A stretch of DNA of 64,000 bases from Euryarchaeota archaeon (lineage in GTDB: Archaea > Thermoplasmatota > SW-10-69-26 > JACQPN01), in assembly GCA_016207515.1 (NCBI GenBank), contig JACQPN010000025.1:124001-188000 (forward strand), given 5' to 3'. How positions within the stretch are numbered: position 1 is the first letter of the stretch; the number at the start of each line of letters is the position of its first letter. The position numbers and the translations under genes were made by a program. Of the stretch, positions 7,606-16,388 are shown piece by piece. Below the pieces are notes generated by a model, which searched no databases, was not told the DNA's origin, and saw nothing but the letters and a program-made list of their open reading frames with translations.

Positions 7606-8589
7606 TTACACGTGGTAGGCGCCCGTGCTGGCGTAGTTGCGGACCAATCCAGCGCCCGCGGGTCCCGCCGTGTGGGAAAACCACAAGTCGACGGCTCCGG
7701 TGCGGTGGCTGTGGCTGCAGCCGTTCGGGTGAGCGCCCTGGCTCGCGTGGGAGTTCCCATCGTCCGAGGCCGGGACTATGCAACCGAGCGGGGTGCTCGC
7801 GTTCGTGATCTTGTCCTCAACAGCGCTGCCGGGACCGGCAACACTGCCGTGGATGTCGATGAGGACCACGAAGTTGTACGCTCGCACGTTCGGGCCAGCG
7901 CCGACCGGGTTGTGGTCAGTGCCGCCGCCGTCAGCGTCGGGGTCGGAGGCGCAAAGGCCATCGCCGGCCGAGCAACCGTTCACGGAGCTGCCGTCGCTGT
8001 CCCCGAGGTTCGGGACGGGCGCCGGGGCCGTGCCGACGTTCGACGTCGCGGGCGGGTTGGCGGCGTTGTTGGCCGCTGCGTCCTGCGTCGTCGCGCCGAT
8101 GGCGACTTCCCAGTAATAGCCTTCCGCGCATGAGAATTCACGGGTGGTCCACGCGACCACGTTGGGGTCCGTGTAACCGTAGGTGAACGTCACGCCGCAA
8201 AGGGTCATGAGGTCGGGGTCGATGTTCCCGGTCTCGGCCGCCTTGACGAAGCAACCGATGGTGCAGTCCTCGTTGACGACCACGACACAGGCGATGCTGT
8301 TCGCGGCGTCAATGAAGAACTGGTCGTTGAACCAGAGAACGCCGTTGTTCTGCGTCTGGGTACACGTCACAGTCCTGTCCAGGTGACGGGCAAATCCCGC
8401 GACCGCGGAGAAGTTGTGGCTCTCCGTGACGGTGTTGTTCGCTTCTCTTTCCCTAACGACGACCGCGTATGTCGTGTGGCCCTCGATGACCGTTCGCGGG
8501 GAAGTCCTGAACTCCGACGCGAAGGCTGTCGCGGGTACCACGAGCATCGCAGCAATCGCCAATATTGCTACAATCGTTTTTGCCTTCAT
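7606..8589 (-). CDS. Secreted protein, paralogue 2 of a three-member unknown family
   Basis: A 327-residue protein with a clear signal peptide (residues 1-24, ending AFA). It shares ordered blocks with paralogue 1: GHTTYAVVV (37-45), NFSAVAGFAR (59-68), WFNDQFFIDAA (86-96), YTDPNVVAWTTREF (139-152), TDHNPVG (224-230), YNFVVLIDI (238-246), DDGNSH (276-281), GCSHSHRTG (290-298) and VDLWFS (300-305). Both end in a short YxYH/AYHV-type tail. At least eight Cys occur in the mature part. A near-perfect GGAGGTGA site precedes the ATG at 8589, which suggests strong translation. It stands alone between two terminator-like hairpins. Function unknown. Confidence 0.87.
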   Translation of the reverse strand: MKAKTIVAILAIAAMLVVPATAFASEFRTSPRTVIEGHTTYAVVVREREANNTVTESHNFSAVAGFARHLDRTVTCTQTQNNGVLWFNDQFFIDAANSIACVVVVNEDCTIGCFVKAAETGNIDPDLMTLCGVTFTYGYTDPNVVAWTTREFSCAEGYYWEVAIGATTQDAAANNAANPPATSNVGTAPAPVPNLGDSDGSSVNGCSAGDGLCASDPDADGGGTDHNPVGAGPNVRAYNFVVLIDIHGSVAGPGSAVEDKITNASTPLGCIVPASDDGNSHASQGAHPNGCSHSHRTGAVDLWFSHTAGPAGAGLVRNYASTGAYHV

Positions 8590-8711
8590 TACTTCTTCAC
8601 CTCCTCTACGATCATGTTGTGATCGAAGAGAGCTGGAAAAATCGCCGACCTGATGGTCGGAGACCGGCTGACGGGCACTCGGGCCCGAGAATGAACCAAG
8701 AATGGGAGGCC

Positions 8712-8733
8712 CTTGGCGGGTTTCCCCGCCAAG
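8712..8733 (-). terminator. 9-bp hairpin with GAAA tetraloop after TrmB gene
   Basis: On the minus strand CTTGGCGGG-GAAA-CCCGCCAAG is a perfect stem capped by a stable GNRA loop. It lies about 140 bases beyond the stop of the TrmB-type gene at 8876. No T run follows, so it may end or stabilise that transcript, or sit in the leader of secreted paralogue 2. Confidence 0.5.
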
Positions 8734-8875
8734 GGGTGGTTGGTGTTAATATGCAAAGCCGGTTCTCGGCCTCCTCTCGACGCGTTGAATGTCATGCCCC
8801 TTACCTCCACGCTTGGCCCAGAAGATTCCCTGAGAGACATTGAAGGGTTCTCTGTAACCGGGGTGAGTGAAACAA

Positions 8876-9721
8876 TCACTGCGCCACCTCCTTGTCCGAC
8901 GCGGGGGCCAAGATGTCGTCGATGCGACGGGCGAGCTCCTGCGACGCGTCCCAGTTTGCCTTGACCGTGGCCTTCATGTCGGCGACGATCGCCCTGTCGT
9001 CCGACCAGATCGCGACGTCCTCACCCTTGAAGAGATGCTCATCGTCGGGCACGTAGTGACAGATGAGGACCTCCGCATCGTCGACTATGAGGGTCGCGCT
9101 ACCCGGTGTCTTCTCCGCGTAGTGGCGCACGCTTCCGAAGTGCGAAAACTCGGTGAGGGTGTCGACGTTGACGTTCGACACAGGGCACAGGAAGCGCACG
9201 TCGACACTCCCTTCGGCCTTCTCCCGGAGGATCGGCATGTAGTAGCTCATCCGCAAGGCCGTGTACTCGCTTCCGAGTTCGAGGATCTCCGCCTTGGCGC
9301 GGGCGATCATCTCGTACTTGCGGTTGACGACGTTCTTCCTACCCTTGAGGACGTTGAAGCTCCCGGCCCGGTCGAGGCTCACGGGTGCTTGGTGGCTCAA
9401 CTGGGCCGAGATGAGTTTCTTGTCTTCCTCTATCTGGCGCAGTTTCGCCTTGTACTGGCGCTCGAAGGATCGGAGGTACTCGTCGAAGGGGACGACCTCG
9501 TACTTCTTCGGCCTCTCCGGGATAATCTCCGTGAGCTGCTTCTGATGGAGGTCGTCGAGTATACTGTATATCTTGGTGCGGGGCACCCGGCTGAGGTTCG
9601 CGATGTCCCTGGCGGTCGCCACCCCGAGGTCAAGTAGCGCCAGGTAGGTCCTGGCCTCGTACTCGCTGAGGCCATACTCCAGCATCTTGTCAAGTCTGTC
9701 TTTCGCGGTCGGATTCGTCAT
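8876..9721 (-). CDS. TrmB-family transcription regulator A
   Basis: A 281-residue protein. Residues 8-75 form a TrmB-type winged helix with ARTYLALLDLG, the recognition helix LSRVPRTKIYSILDDL and the wing IPERPKKYEVVPF. A coiled-coil linker (about 78-105) follows, then a C-terminal domain like the effector-binding part of TrmB proteins. TrmB regulators usually sense sugars, though many have other roles. It is a clear sister of the protein at 11113-11919. I chose ATG at 9721, preceded by AAGGTG and the spacer TTGCCGAA, which recurs in this block. The gene lies between two secreted paralogues, so control of them is the obvious hypothesis. Confidence 0.9.
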   Translation of the reverse strand: MTNPTAKDRLDKMLEYGLSEYEARTYLALLDLGVATARDIANLSRVPRTKIYSILDDLHQKQLTEIIPERPKKYEVVPFDEYLRSFERQYKAKLRQIEEDKKLISAQLSHQAPVSLDRAGSFNVLKGRKNVVNRKYEMIARAKAEILELGSEYTALRMSYYMPILREKAEGSVDVRFLCPVSNVNVDTLTEFSHFGSVRHYAEKTPGSATLIVDDAEVLICHYVPDDEHLFKGEDVAIWSDDRAIVADMKATVKANWDASQELARRIDDILAPASDKEVAQ

Positions 9722-9784
9722 TTTCGGCAACACCTTTTTTGATTCTTACTACGACTTTTTTGGCAAAGTTTGAATGGTAACTTC

Positions 9785-10627
9785 TTACCCGCCGCATTGC
9801 GGGCAGTCCTTCGTCTTGGGGGTCCCGCCGACCCAGAGGTCCACCTCGTAGACTTCGTGCGAGTGGTCCCCATCGGAGGCCTCGTGGCCTTCGTTCGTGT
9901 AGTAGGGTGGATCCACCGGGTAGGTAGAGTTCGGCCCCGTGCGGTTGTGGTTCACCGTGGCATCAGGGCCCGGGTGTGTCCAGCCGCCCGGGGCGGCGAG
10001 GTCCTGCTTAGTGAACTTGCATGTGTCCACAATCGTTACGAAATTGTAGTACACGTGGGGGTCGGAACCGGGGAAATTGTCGACGTCGGCTCCCTTGATC
10101 TCGACGACCCAAGTGTGGAAAATCGCCGTCTGACTTCGGGCCTTTGCGCCGGCGATTCCTGGCGTTGTGACCCCGGGATCGGTATCGACGAGCTCCTCGT
10201 CCCAGGTTTCGCTACTCGGTGACGGTGGCGTGATCGAATTCGAGGTTCCCTCGTACGTGTACTCCGTCACGTTCCAGTTCCTGCCGTTCGGGTCCGTGAA
10301 GTTGTAGAATACACCGGTCGCTTCGAGGACTGCATCCCTCGGGTCGCTCGCGTTCTTCTGCGTCGCGTAGAGCGTTCCGCCGGCTGCATCGAACTCGAGG
10401 AGCACCTGGTCGTTGAACCACATGATCTTGGTCCGCACGATCCCCGCTATCGCGCCTCTACATTGGTCGAAGCCCTCGACGTCGGTGAAGAGCGTGTGCC
10501 CGGTCATCGCTACATCTGACCAGTGGACACCGTGCCCGAGCGCCTGTGGGACGCTTAGGAGCGCTATCGCTCCGAGCATCAACAGTATCTTTCGGCGTTC
10601 GTTTGGCAACTTTTCACTCTCCAGCAT
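9785..10627 (-). CDS. Secreted protein, divergent paralogue 3
   Basis: A 280-residue protein with an N-terminal hydrophobic segment (about residues 14-31). It keeps parts of the family blocks: MWFNDQ (69-74), FTDPNGRNWNVTEY (110-123), YYNFVTIVD, SDGDHSH (about 254-260) and EVDLW. It lacks the NFSAVAG block and much of the Cys content, and ends in CPQCGG, a CxxC motif not seen in the other two. The mature start GHGVHW and the late HSH cluster make it His-rich. It lies downstream of two small ORFs and TrmB gene B on the same strand. The start at ATG 10627 has no strong ribosome-binding site. Confidence 0.8.
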   Translation of the reverse strand: MLESEKLPNERRKILLMLGAIALLSVPQALGHGVHWSDVAMTGHTLFTDVEGFDQCRGAIAGIVRTKIMWFNDQVLLEFDAAGGTLYATQKNASDPRDAVLEATGVFYNFTDPNGRNWNVTEYTYEGTSNSITPPSPSSETWDEELVDTDPGVTTPGIAGAKARSQTAIFHTWVVEIKGADVDNFPGSDPHVYYNFVTIVDTCKFTKQDLAAPGGWTHPGPDATVNHNRTGPNSTYPVDPPYYTNEGHEASDGDHSHEVYEVDLWVGGTPKTKDCPQCGG

Positions 10628-10672
10628 CGAGGGCCCGATTGGGCAACGGGGCCCGGTTCTCTTGGCGTTCGA

Positions 10673-10876
10673 CTACTCTTCTTCCACGTTGACCGTGTCG
10701 CGCATCATGTCGAGCATGATCGCGACCCCGATCCCGAAGCTCACGTTGGACGCTTCCGTCGTTCCCGTCGCCATGTGGTATGAGGCGCGGTTCTCGACGG
10801 ATGCGACCGAGTGGTCCGGTAGTCCTAGTGCGGCCCGCAAGGGGCCCGCGTATGGTTGTTCAGGTTTCGTCTTCAT
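10673..10876 (-). CDS. Small protein of unknown function (67 aa)
   Basis: The ATG at 10876 is preceded by GAGGTG and the spacer TTGCCGAA, the same leader arrangement as TrmB gene A. The product has a Pro-rich start, then SVENRAS (about 26-32) and a C-terminal amphipathic stretch SFGIGVAIMLDMMRD. VEN-x-(A/T)-S followed by G(I/L)GVA also occurs in the neighbouring 66-residue ORF, so the two may be diverged duplicates. It lies between that ORF and secreted paralogue 3. No family is recognised, and its coding status rests on the leader and the neighbour resemblance. Confidence 0.5.
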   Translation of the reverse strand: MKTKPEQPYAGPLRAALGLPDHSVASVENRASYHMATGTTEASNVSFGIGVAIMLDMMRDTVNVEEE

Positions 10877-10889
10877 TTCGGCAACACCT

Positions 10890-11090
10890 CTACTGTCTTG
10901 CACGATCTGACCACAGGGCGGCAACCCCGAGGCCATCGAACGTGCTCGTCGTGTTCTCTACTCGCGGAATAACCGGTTTTGAGAACCCGCCGTCAAGACA
11001 GCCGTATTCACCCGCGGTGAGTACGACCGTGAAGGGAGGGACTCGTACCATCCCTCGCTTCTTGTCGGCCGGGTCCAGGGTCTTCCGCAT
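10890..11090 (-). CDS. Small protein of unknown function (66 aa)
   Basis: The ATG at 11090 has AAGGTGG five bases before it; a GTG at 11099 would add three residues. The gene starts 22 bases after the stop of TrmB gene B and ends 13 bases before the next small ORF, so it looks like part of one transcript. The protein has a hydrophobic middle (PPFTVVLTAGEYG) and the segment RVENTTSTFDGLGVAALW, which resembles the C-terminal part of the 67-residue neighbour. Function unknown. Confidence 0.45.
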   Translation of the reverse strand: MRKTLDPADKKRGMVRVPPFTVVLTAGEYGCLDGGFSKPVIPRVENTTSTFDGLGVAALWSDRARQ

Positions 11091-11112
11091 GACATCCACC
11101 TTCGTTTTGCGT

Positions 11113-11919
11113 TCAGGCGCTCTGCGCCTGGAGTTCTCCGATAGCGGTCGGGACGGTCCTCGTTCCGTTCGCTTCGATGAGGTTCAATACGGCGGCGACA
11201 ATCGCCGCGTCATCGGTCACCACCCCGGTGTCCCCACCTTGGAAGTAGTGGGTGTCGTCGGGCGTCGAATGGGCGGTCAGGAGCTCCCGGCTGTCCCGGA
11301 TGACAATGAGTGCGCTTCCCGCCGACGAGCCGCGCCTGACTTCCGCGAAGCCTGCGAACTCGCGCTCCACGTCCTCGTGGATCTCGTCGGTCACGATCGT
11401 CACGCGCACGCCGGCCTCCGAGCGTTCCTTGAGTATGGGCGCGAAGTAGGCCATGCGCCTCGCTGCGTTCGCGGAGGCGAAGACGGTGAAGGACTCCTGG
11501 GCCGCAGCGCACATCGTCATCAGCTTCGAGGCGACGTTCCCGCGGCCTTTCACGACGACGAACGAACCGTCCTCTTCTTCCCGGTCGGCGTTTCGGGGCG
11601 CGAACTCCAAAGCGATCGCGGCCTTGTTGGTCTCTATCTCCTCGGCCTTCGTGCGGAAGGAGGATTCCAATCCGTCGAGGTAGTCGGAGAACGGGCAGAC
11701 GGCGTACTTCTTCGGGCGTTCGGGGATGACCTTGATGAGGTGCTTGGCTTCGAGGCCGTCGAGCGCTTGGTAGATCTTCGTGCGGGGCACTCGCGACAGG
11801 TCGGCGACCTTGCCGGCGTGGGCGATGTCGAGGTCGAGGAGGGCGAGGTAGGCTCTGGCCTCGTACTCGGTCAGCCCGAATTCCTGCATCCTGTTCAAGC
11901 GGTCGGCGTTTATCGTCAC
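11113..11919 (-). CDS. TrmB-family transcription regulator B
   Basis: A 268-residue paralogue of the regulator at 8876-9721. The winged helix (residues 6-72) shares LSRVPRTKIY, LDxLxxKxL and IPERPKKY with it almost exactly, while the C-terminal domain is more diverged. The near-identical recognition helix suggests that both bind similar DNA sites, while the different effector domains suggest different signals. It is the first gene of a leftward group with two small ORFs and secreted paralogue 3. Start: ATG at 11919, with a GGAGGAATCG-type site upstream. Confidence 0.9.
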   Translation of the reverse strand: MTINADRLNRMQEFGLTEYEARAYLALLDLDIAHAGKVADLSRVPRTKIYQALDGLEAKHLIKVIPERPKKYAVCPFSDYLDGLESSFRTKAEEIETNKAAIALEFAPRNADREEEDGSFVVVKGRGNVASKLMTMCAAAQESFTVFASANAARRMAYFAPILKERSEAGVRVTIVTDEIHEDVEREFAGFAEVRRGSSAGSALIVIRDSRELLTAHSTPDDTHYFQGGDTGVVTDDAAIVAAVLNLIEANGTRTVPTAIGELQAQSA

Positions 11920-12227
11920 TTTCGATTCCTCCAGCAGTGGAACCGAATCTGGCTGCCGCTGGTCCGATGTGGGACGTGAGTCCCGCGAGGCCCGGCGGAA
12001 ACCGCGTTTCCGCGAGGGCCAAGGGACGTATTGTCCCGCCTCTGCAAACGCCCGGCGTGGGCCAGGCTATTGCACAGTTGAACCAGCGGGAAGGAAGTGC
12101 GCCACTTCCGGGCGGCAACCCGGATTCTTGGCGTCTTACCCTGCCAGCACTCGGTTCGGCAACACCATGCTACACCGTGACGTGCTACTCTGTGTCCTTA
12201 AAGCTTGCGGCACGAGTCACCCCAAGC
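11920..12227. other. Intergenic region with three hairpins and a short leader frame
   Basis: No gene is seen. Hairpins are at 11971-11984 (5 bp, GTGA loop), 11995-12013 (GCGGAAAC/GTTTCCGC) and 12093-12109 (GGAAGTG/CACTTCC). The last may terminate the large surface-protein gene at 12228. At 12155-12166 the minus strand reads GGTGTTGCCGAA, the leader element found before two genes of the downstream block. Here it sits in a ten-codon frame starting at an ATG at 12168, and a TATA-like CTTTAAGG lies at about 12199. Confidence 0.5.
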
Positions 12228-15200
12228 CTAGGAAAGACGCCTCTTCACCACGAGGGACAATGCCGCGACTCCCACCAAGAGAAAAACCGGTGACACGTCG
12301 GGAACCCCGACAAGCTCCTTGATAAGACCAGCCCTAACCGCAAGTGGGGGCGAGAAGCTCAACGCGATCTGGTTCCCGAAGTTGTCACTACCGCCCAAAA
12401 CGAGTCGGTACAGCGTAGGCTTCTGGTCCTGTGCGGCCTGCCAAGTGGCCTTCCACCGGCCGCTCTCATACTTCAGGACCGGCTTCACGGGGTCCGGAGT
12501 GACGCCACGCCCGATCGTCGCAAGCGGCGTCCCCAGCTGCGGCGTCATCGAAGAACCGTCAGGGTAGGTCAGGGTGAAACTGTAAGTGACGGGGTCGCCC
12601 GTCCGGATCTCGATCGCCCCTTCGAAGATGAATGAGACGATGGTGGCCGATGCGACCCCGAACTGCGTGGAACTGCCCCGGATCTCGTTGCCGAAACCAT
12701 CCGTCCCCGTGATCAGCGCCTTGTAAGCGATGAGCGGCGTCCCGGGGGCGCTACGCCACCGCGCGATGTACCTGTGGTTCGCAAGGTCGGGGACCTGCTC
12801 GAGGTCCGCGACCTTCTTCCCCGAATTCGCTTCGTACAGGCTGAAGCGGACGAAGACGTCGCCGGGTTCCGCGGGCGCGAAGATCGCGATGTCCTCTGTC
12901 CGGTTGATGAACGTGGAGGAGGTCGTGAGGGCGCGGGGCGCGAACCCTTCCGTGAGCCGAAAGCCTAGCGTGCCGTTGTTCACGAGCACGTTCCCGTAGG
13001 AATCGTTCCCCTCGATCCTCATCTCGTAATCGCCTATCTCCATGGTCGTGTTAGGCGACCAACCGGCCCTCCAGAGGTTTCCAGCCGCCGGTGAGACCAG
13101 GGCGGACCCGACGAGCCCCGAGGGGCCATAGACGTTGACGCCCGGGGCCCCGTCGACGAGGGAAAGGATCGCCCGCGACGGGTAGCGCACCTGGAACGTG
13201 ATGTTCGCCTCGCTGTTACGCTGCGCGGTGGCTCCCGGAGCCTTCACGGGGATCACCTCGAGTTCGAGCGGCAAGAGCGTAACGTTCCCCAAAGTGATGT
13301 TTATCGGGTTACCGTAAGCGTCGCGGCCATTGAACCCGATGACATAGGCGCCCGTCTGCGTCTTCTCGCCCGGGTCCCATTTGAGGACGAACTTCGTAGG
13401 CTCCGTCTGCGGGACGATTCCGGCCTCGCGTCGACCGTCGCGCGAGATCTCCATCGCGAACCCGGCGTCGCCCGACTGGCGAAGGACCTCCGCCGTCACC
13501 GGGCGGCCTTTGCGGGCCTCGGGCGGCGGCAACTGGAGGACCTGCCGTTCGACGGGGACGGGGACGACGGTGAAGTTCTCCGAGAAGGAGACGATCGTCG
13601 CGAACGTCCGGTTACGCCCGATGAGGGCGAACCGGTAGACGCCCTCCGCCGTCGAGAGGTTCGTGCGGAAGACCCCCACGTGGTTGAAACCCTCCTCGGG
13701 AAGGCCCGAACCGCCTTTCGCGTCCCGTAGGCGAAGCCCCCACGACGACGTCGATGCCTCGAACCTTTGGACCTCTATTCGCGCGATGGCGCTACCCTCC
13801 TCCCCCGTGTCGCCCTCCGCGCCCTCGAATACGGCCAAGGCCTCCTCTCCGCGCCTCACGGTCTTCAAAGGGTTCGTGATGACGGAGCGCGGCTCCTGGT
13901 CGATGAAGAGCCTGAAAGTCGCCGAGACCGTGTCCTCTATCTCGTTGCCGAAGCGGTCGCCGCCGGACACTCGCAACTGGTAGGACGTCACGGGGGAGCT
14001 GCGGTTGTGCTCCCACGAAAAACCATAGGTCCCGGAATTGGAGTTGAATTCGAGGAGAAAAGGCCCCGCGACCTCGCGTCGCTGGCCCGTCCCAAGCAAC
14101 GCCTCGACGGTCCCTATGACGCGTCCGCTCGCATCCCTGGGATCCACGGGGACACTCGGCGTGTCCGCGTAATGTAGGGCAAACGAGTAGAAGGCGGGGG
14201 CGGAGCCCGCGAGCATGAGGCTGTTCGGTTCACGGACCACGACCTTTGAGATGAGCGCCCCCGCGACAGTCCTTTTGACGTTCAGGAAGACGACGTTCGG
14301 TTCGGGCGCGATGCGGTCGCGTTCATCGACGCGGAAGAGCCACTCACCCAATGGGTCGTCCTTGATGGAGGGAATCGTGAAAGTGCCCACGAACTTGCCG
14401 CGATCCGCGTCGACGAGCGTGAGCTTCAGGTCGAAGAAGCCCCGGACCTCGCCGAATTCCCCGGCCTTGGTGACGTTGAGGGTCAAGGCGTCACGCGACG
14501 AGGTCGGAAGGCGCGAATTGTTGAGTGCGGTTCCGTCATGGTAGGTCGCGAAGACGAGCACGTCCACCTGGTTCAAGCGCCTCACCGGGTTCTCAGGGGA
14601 GCCGGCCTCATCGCCGTTCACGAGCGTCAAGAGCTTCACCTGGGGCCGCGCGACCGATATCGTGAACGCACCGGTCACCGCCTCGTTATAACCGTTCCCA
14701 TGTTTGTCGAGGCCCGGCCTGAGGCGAAGCCGGTGCTCGCCAAGGTCCGGGAAGTCGATGGCCGGTCGGTAGGTGACGTTCCAGACACCCACCGCGCCCG
14801 TGTAGTTCGCGACCAGGCTTGCGGCCACCTTGCCGTCGGACTCCCGGACGAGGTCGACGCGGAGTTCGCTCGCGTTCTGACCGAGGACGAGGGGGGTATC
14901 GTCCGGGTAGGCGATGCTCAGGTTCAGGCCGATGAAGTGGAGCCTCTCCATGGAGCGGGGCGTTCCCAGGAACGCGGCCCCGAGGGTGGCGGGCGTCAGT
15001 GAAAAATCGGGTGAACTCGCTGGATCCACGGGGTTCCCGTAGCGATCCGTCTGGGAGGGCACGTTGACCCGGTACTTCGGGAACCCGGTGGCGTCGGTGA
15101 GGGCGAGATCCTTGGGAAAGCGCGGGGTCACGACCCAGAAATTGGCGCCCGTTGCGAACCTCGCCGTGTCGTTTCCGACGACCCCGACGCGGCCCAAGGC

Positions 15201-16121
15201 GTCGACTTGGAGAAGGCGCACCTTGAGTCCTTCCGACGTGTTGTCGCCCGGCCCGAACAGGTCCCCATTGACATAGGCGAGCCTGAAATTCGCCTGGAAT
15301 TCCACGGTGCGGTTCACGAAGGCGGGTTCAGCGCCGATCCCCGGGGCGGCAAGCATAGTGACCGTGATGTTCGACGGGCGGACACGGAACGTCAACTCCT
15401 CGGAACCCTTCGAACCATGCGAGATGGTCACGTAATGCCTCAAACATGCCTCGGAGGCGCCAGCGCACTGGAGGTTCGCCGCGTACGACCGTGGGAAAGT
15501 CCAGTTATGCGTCATGAGGCCTGTGGGACCGGCCTTAACGATACGAAGATCGACCTGCGTCCGCAGGCCCGAATCGGTGACGCGCTCCAACTTGACGGTG
15601 ACGTCTTCAAGGGAGGGAAAGCCCGCTGCCCGGATCCTCAACGTGTCCATCGTGCGAAGCGTCCCCCCCGGGAACCGGTAGACGTCCGCGGCCCAGACGT
15701 CGAAGGTGGTCGCCGGGTTGTCGGTCTGCGACGGGGTGCCGTCCGACTCCACGCGTATCGTGTACGTCGCGTTCCATTTCGGCTCGGAGGAAGATAGCGC
15801 CGATGGAAAATCGGTCGGGAAGCGGACGTCATTGTAACGTCTTCCGCCGCCGGCCGGCGAGCTGTCGGTCCCGGCGGCCTCGGTGAGGTTCAAGGAGTAG
15901 ATCGCGGCGCAGCGCGAGCAGCTCACGGAAACGGTCTCGGTCGCGTCCGTCACCGGACCCCACCATACCCTGAAATTCACTTCCGACCCTTCAAGGAATA
16001 TCGAGTCCGAGCGCAAAGCCACATCCTCCCCGATGCCGACGGCCTCCCCCGAGAGAAGGAGCAACGCCCCGACTAGGACAAGCGGTAGGACGAGCTCGGC
16101 TGACCCATGCGGCAACTTCAA
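12228..16121 (-). CDS. Very large surface-anchored protein with Ig-like repeats
   Basis: About 1297 residues. An N-terminal signal segment (LVLPLVLVGALLLLSGEAVG) is followed by a long extracellular region of repeated beta-sandwich-like modules. Recurring patterns such as YxLxVxGxDxFGN (for example YQLRVSGGDRFGNEI, YRLVLGGSDNFGNQI and YEMRIEGNDSYGNVL) mark at least seven or eight modules. Many N-x-S/T sequons occur. A single membrane helix near the end (VFLLVGVAALSLVV) and a KRRLS tail anchor it. There is no PGF-type sorting motif. GGAGGT lies 9 bases before the TTG at 16121; TTG at 16130 is also in frame but too close to that site. A TATA-like GGTTTAAGACC lies at about 16176-16186. It is probably an adhesin or cell-wall protein. 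Confidence 0.85.
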   Translation of the reverse strand: MKLPHGSAELVLPLVLVGALLLLSGEAVGIGEDVALRSDSIFLEGSEVNFRVWWGPVTDATETVSVSCSRCAAIYSLNLTEAAGTDSSPAGGGRRYNDVRFPTDFPSALSSSEPKWNATYTIRVESDGTPSQTDNPATTFDVWAADVYRFPGGTLRTMDTLRIRAAGFPSLEDVTVKLERVTDSGLRTQVDLRIVKAGPTGLMTHNWTFPRSYAANLQCAGASEACLRHYVTISHGSKGSEELTFRVRPSNITVTMLAAPGIGAEPAFVNRTVEFQANFRLAYVNGDLFGPGDNTSEGLKVRLLQVDALGRVGVVGNDTARFATGANFWVVTPRFPKDLALTDATGFPKYRVNVPSQTDRYGNPVDPASSPDFSLTPATLGAAFLGTPRSMERLHFIGLNLSIAYPDDTPLVLGQNASELRVDLVRESDGKVAASLVANYTGAVGVWNVTYRPAIDFPDLGEHRLRLRPGLDKHGNGYNEAVTGAFTISVARPQVKLLTLVNGDEAGSPENPVRRLNQVDVLVFATYHDGTALNNSRLPTSSRDALTLNVTKAGEFGEVRGFFDLKLTLVDADRGKFVGTFTIPSIKDDPLGEWLFRVDERDRIAPEPNVVFLNVKRTVAGALISKVVVREPNSLMLAGSAPAFYSFALHYADTPSVPVDPRDASGRVIGTVEALLGTGQRREVAGPFLLEFNSNSGTYGFSWEHNRSSPVTSYQLRVSGGDRFGNEIEDTVSATFRLFIDQEPRSVITNPLKTVRRGEEALAVFEGAEGDTGEEGSAIARIEVQRFEASTSSWGLRLRDAKGGSGLPEEGFNHVGVFRTNLSTAEGVYRFALIGRNRTFATIVSFSENFTVVPVPVERQVLQLPPPEARKGRPVTAEVLRQSGDAGFAMEISRDGRREAGIVPQTEPTKFVLKWDPGEKTQTGAYVIGFNGRDAYGNPINITLGNVTLLPLELEVIPVKAPGATAQRNSEANITFQVRYPSRAILSLVDGAPGVNVYGPSGLVGSALVSPAAGNLWRAGWSPNTTMEIGDYEMRIEGNDSYGNVLVNNGTLGFRLTEGFAPRALTTSSTFINRTEDIAIFAPAEPGDVFVRFSLYEANSGKKVADLEQVPDLANHRYIARWRSAPGTPLIAYKALITGTDGFGNEIRGSSTQFGVASATIVSFIFEGAIEIRTGDPVTYSFTLTYPDGSSMTPQLGTPLATIGRGVTPDPVKPVLKYESGRWKATWQAAQDQKPTLYRLVLGGSDNFGNQIALSFSPPLAVRAGLIKELVGVPDVSPVFLLVGVAALSLVVKRRLS

Positions 16122-16388
16122 TGGCTTCAAACCTCCAAGGGCAACGCTTGGCGGCGAAAACGCCTCGACCCCACGGGTCTTAAACCTTTGTCACAACCGG
16201 GGTCGGTGACGCGAACCCGTGGCCTCCATGAGACCCCTCCCCGCTTGGGGCGCTTGGGGCCTTTTTCGACCCGGCGCAGGCTCCTCCCCTCCACCAACGT
16301 GTCCCGAAACGCGTTTTCGTCGGCCGTTCGACTCATCGGCTGCAGCGGCGCCCTTTTCCGGCGGGCAAGGGACGAGGACGCGGTCGTC

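Noticed and set aside
8589-8879. 96-codon minus-strand frame between secreted paralogue 2 and TrmB gene A
   Set aside because: It overlaps the strong hairpin, a TATA-like site and the ribosome-binding site of paralogue 2, and has no recognisable features.
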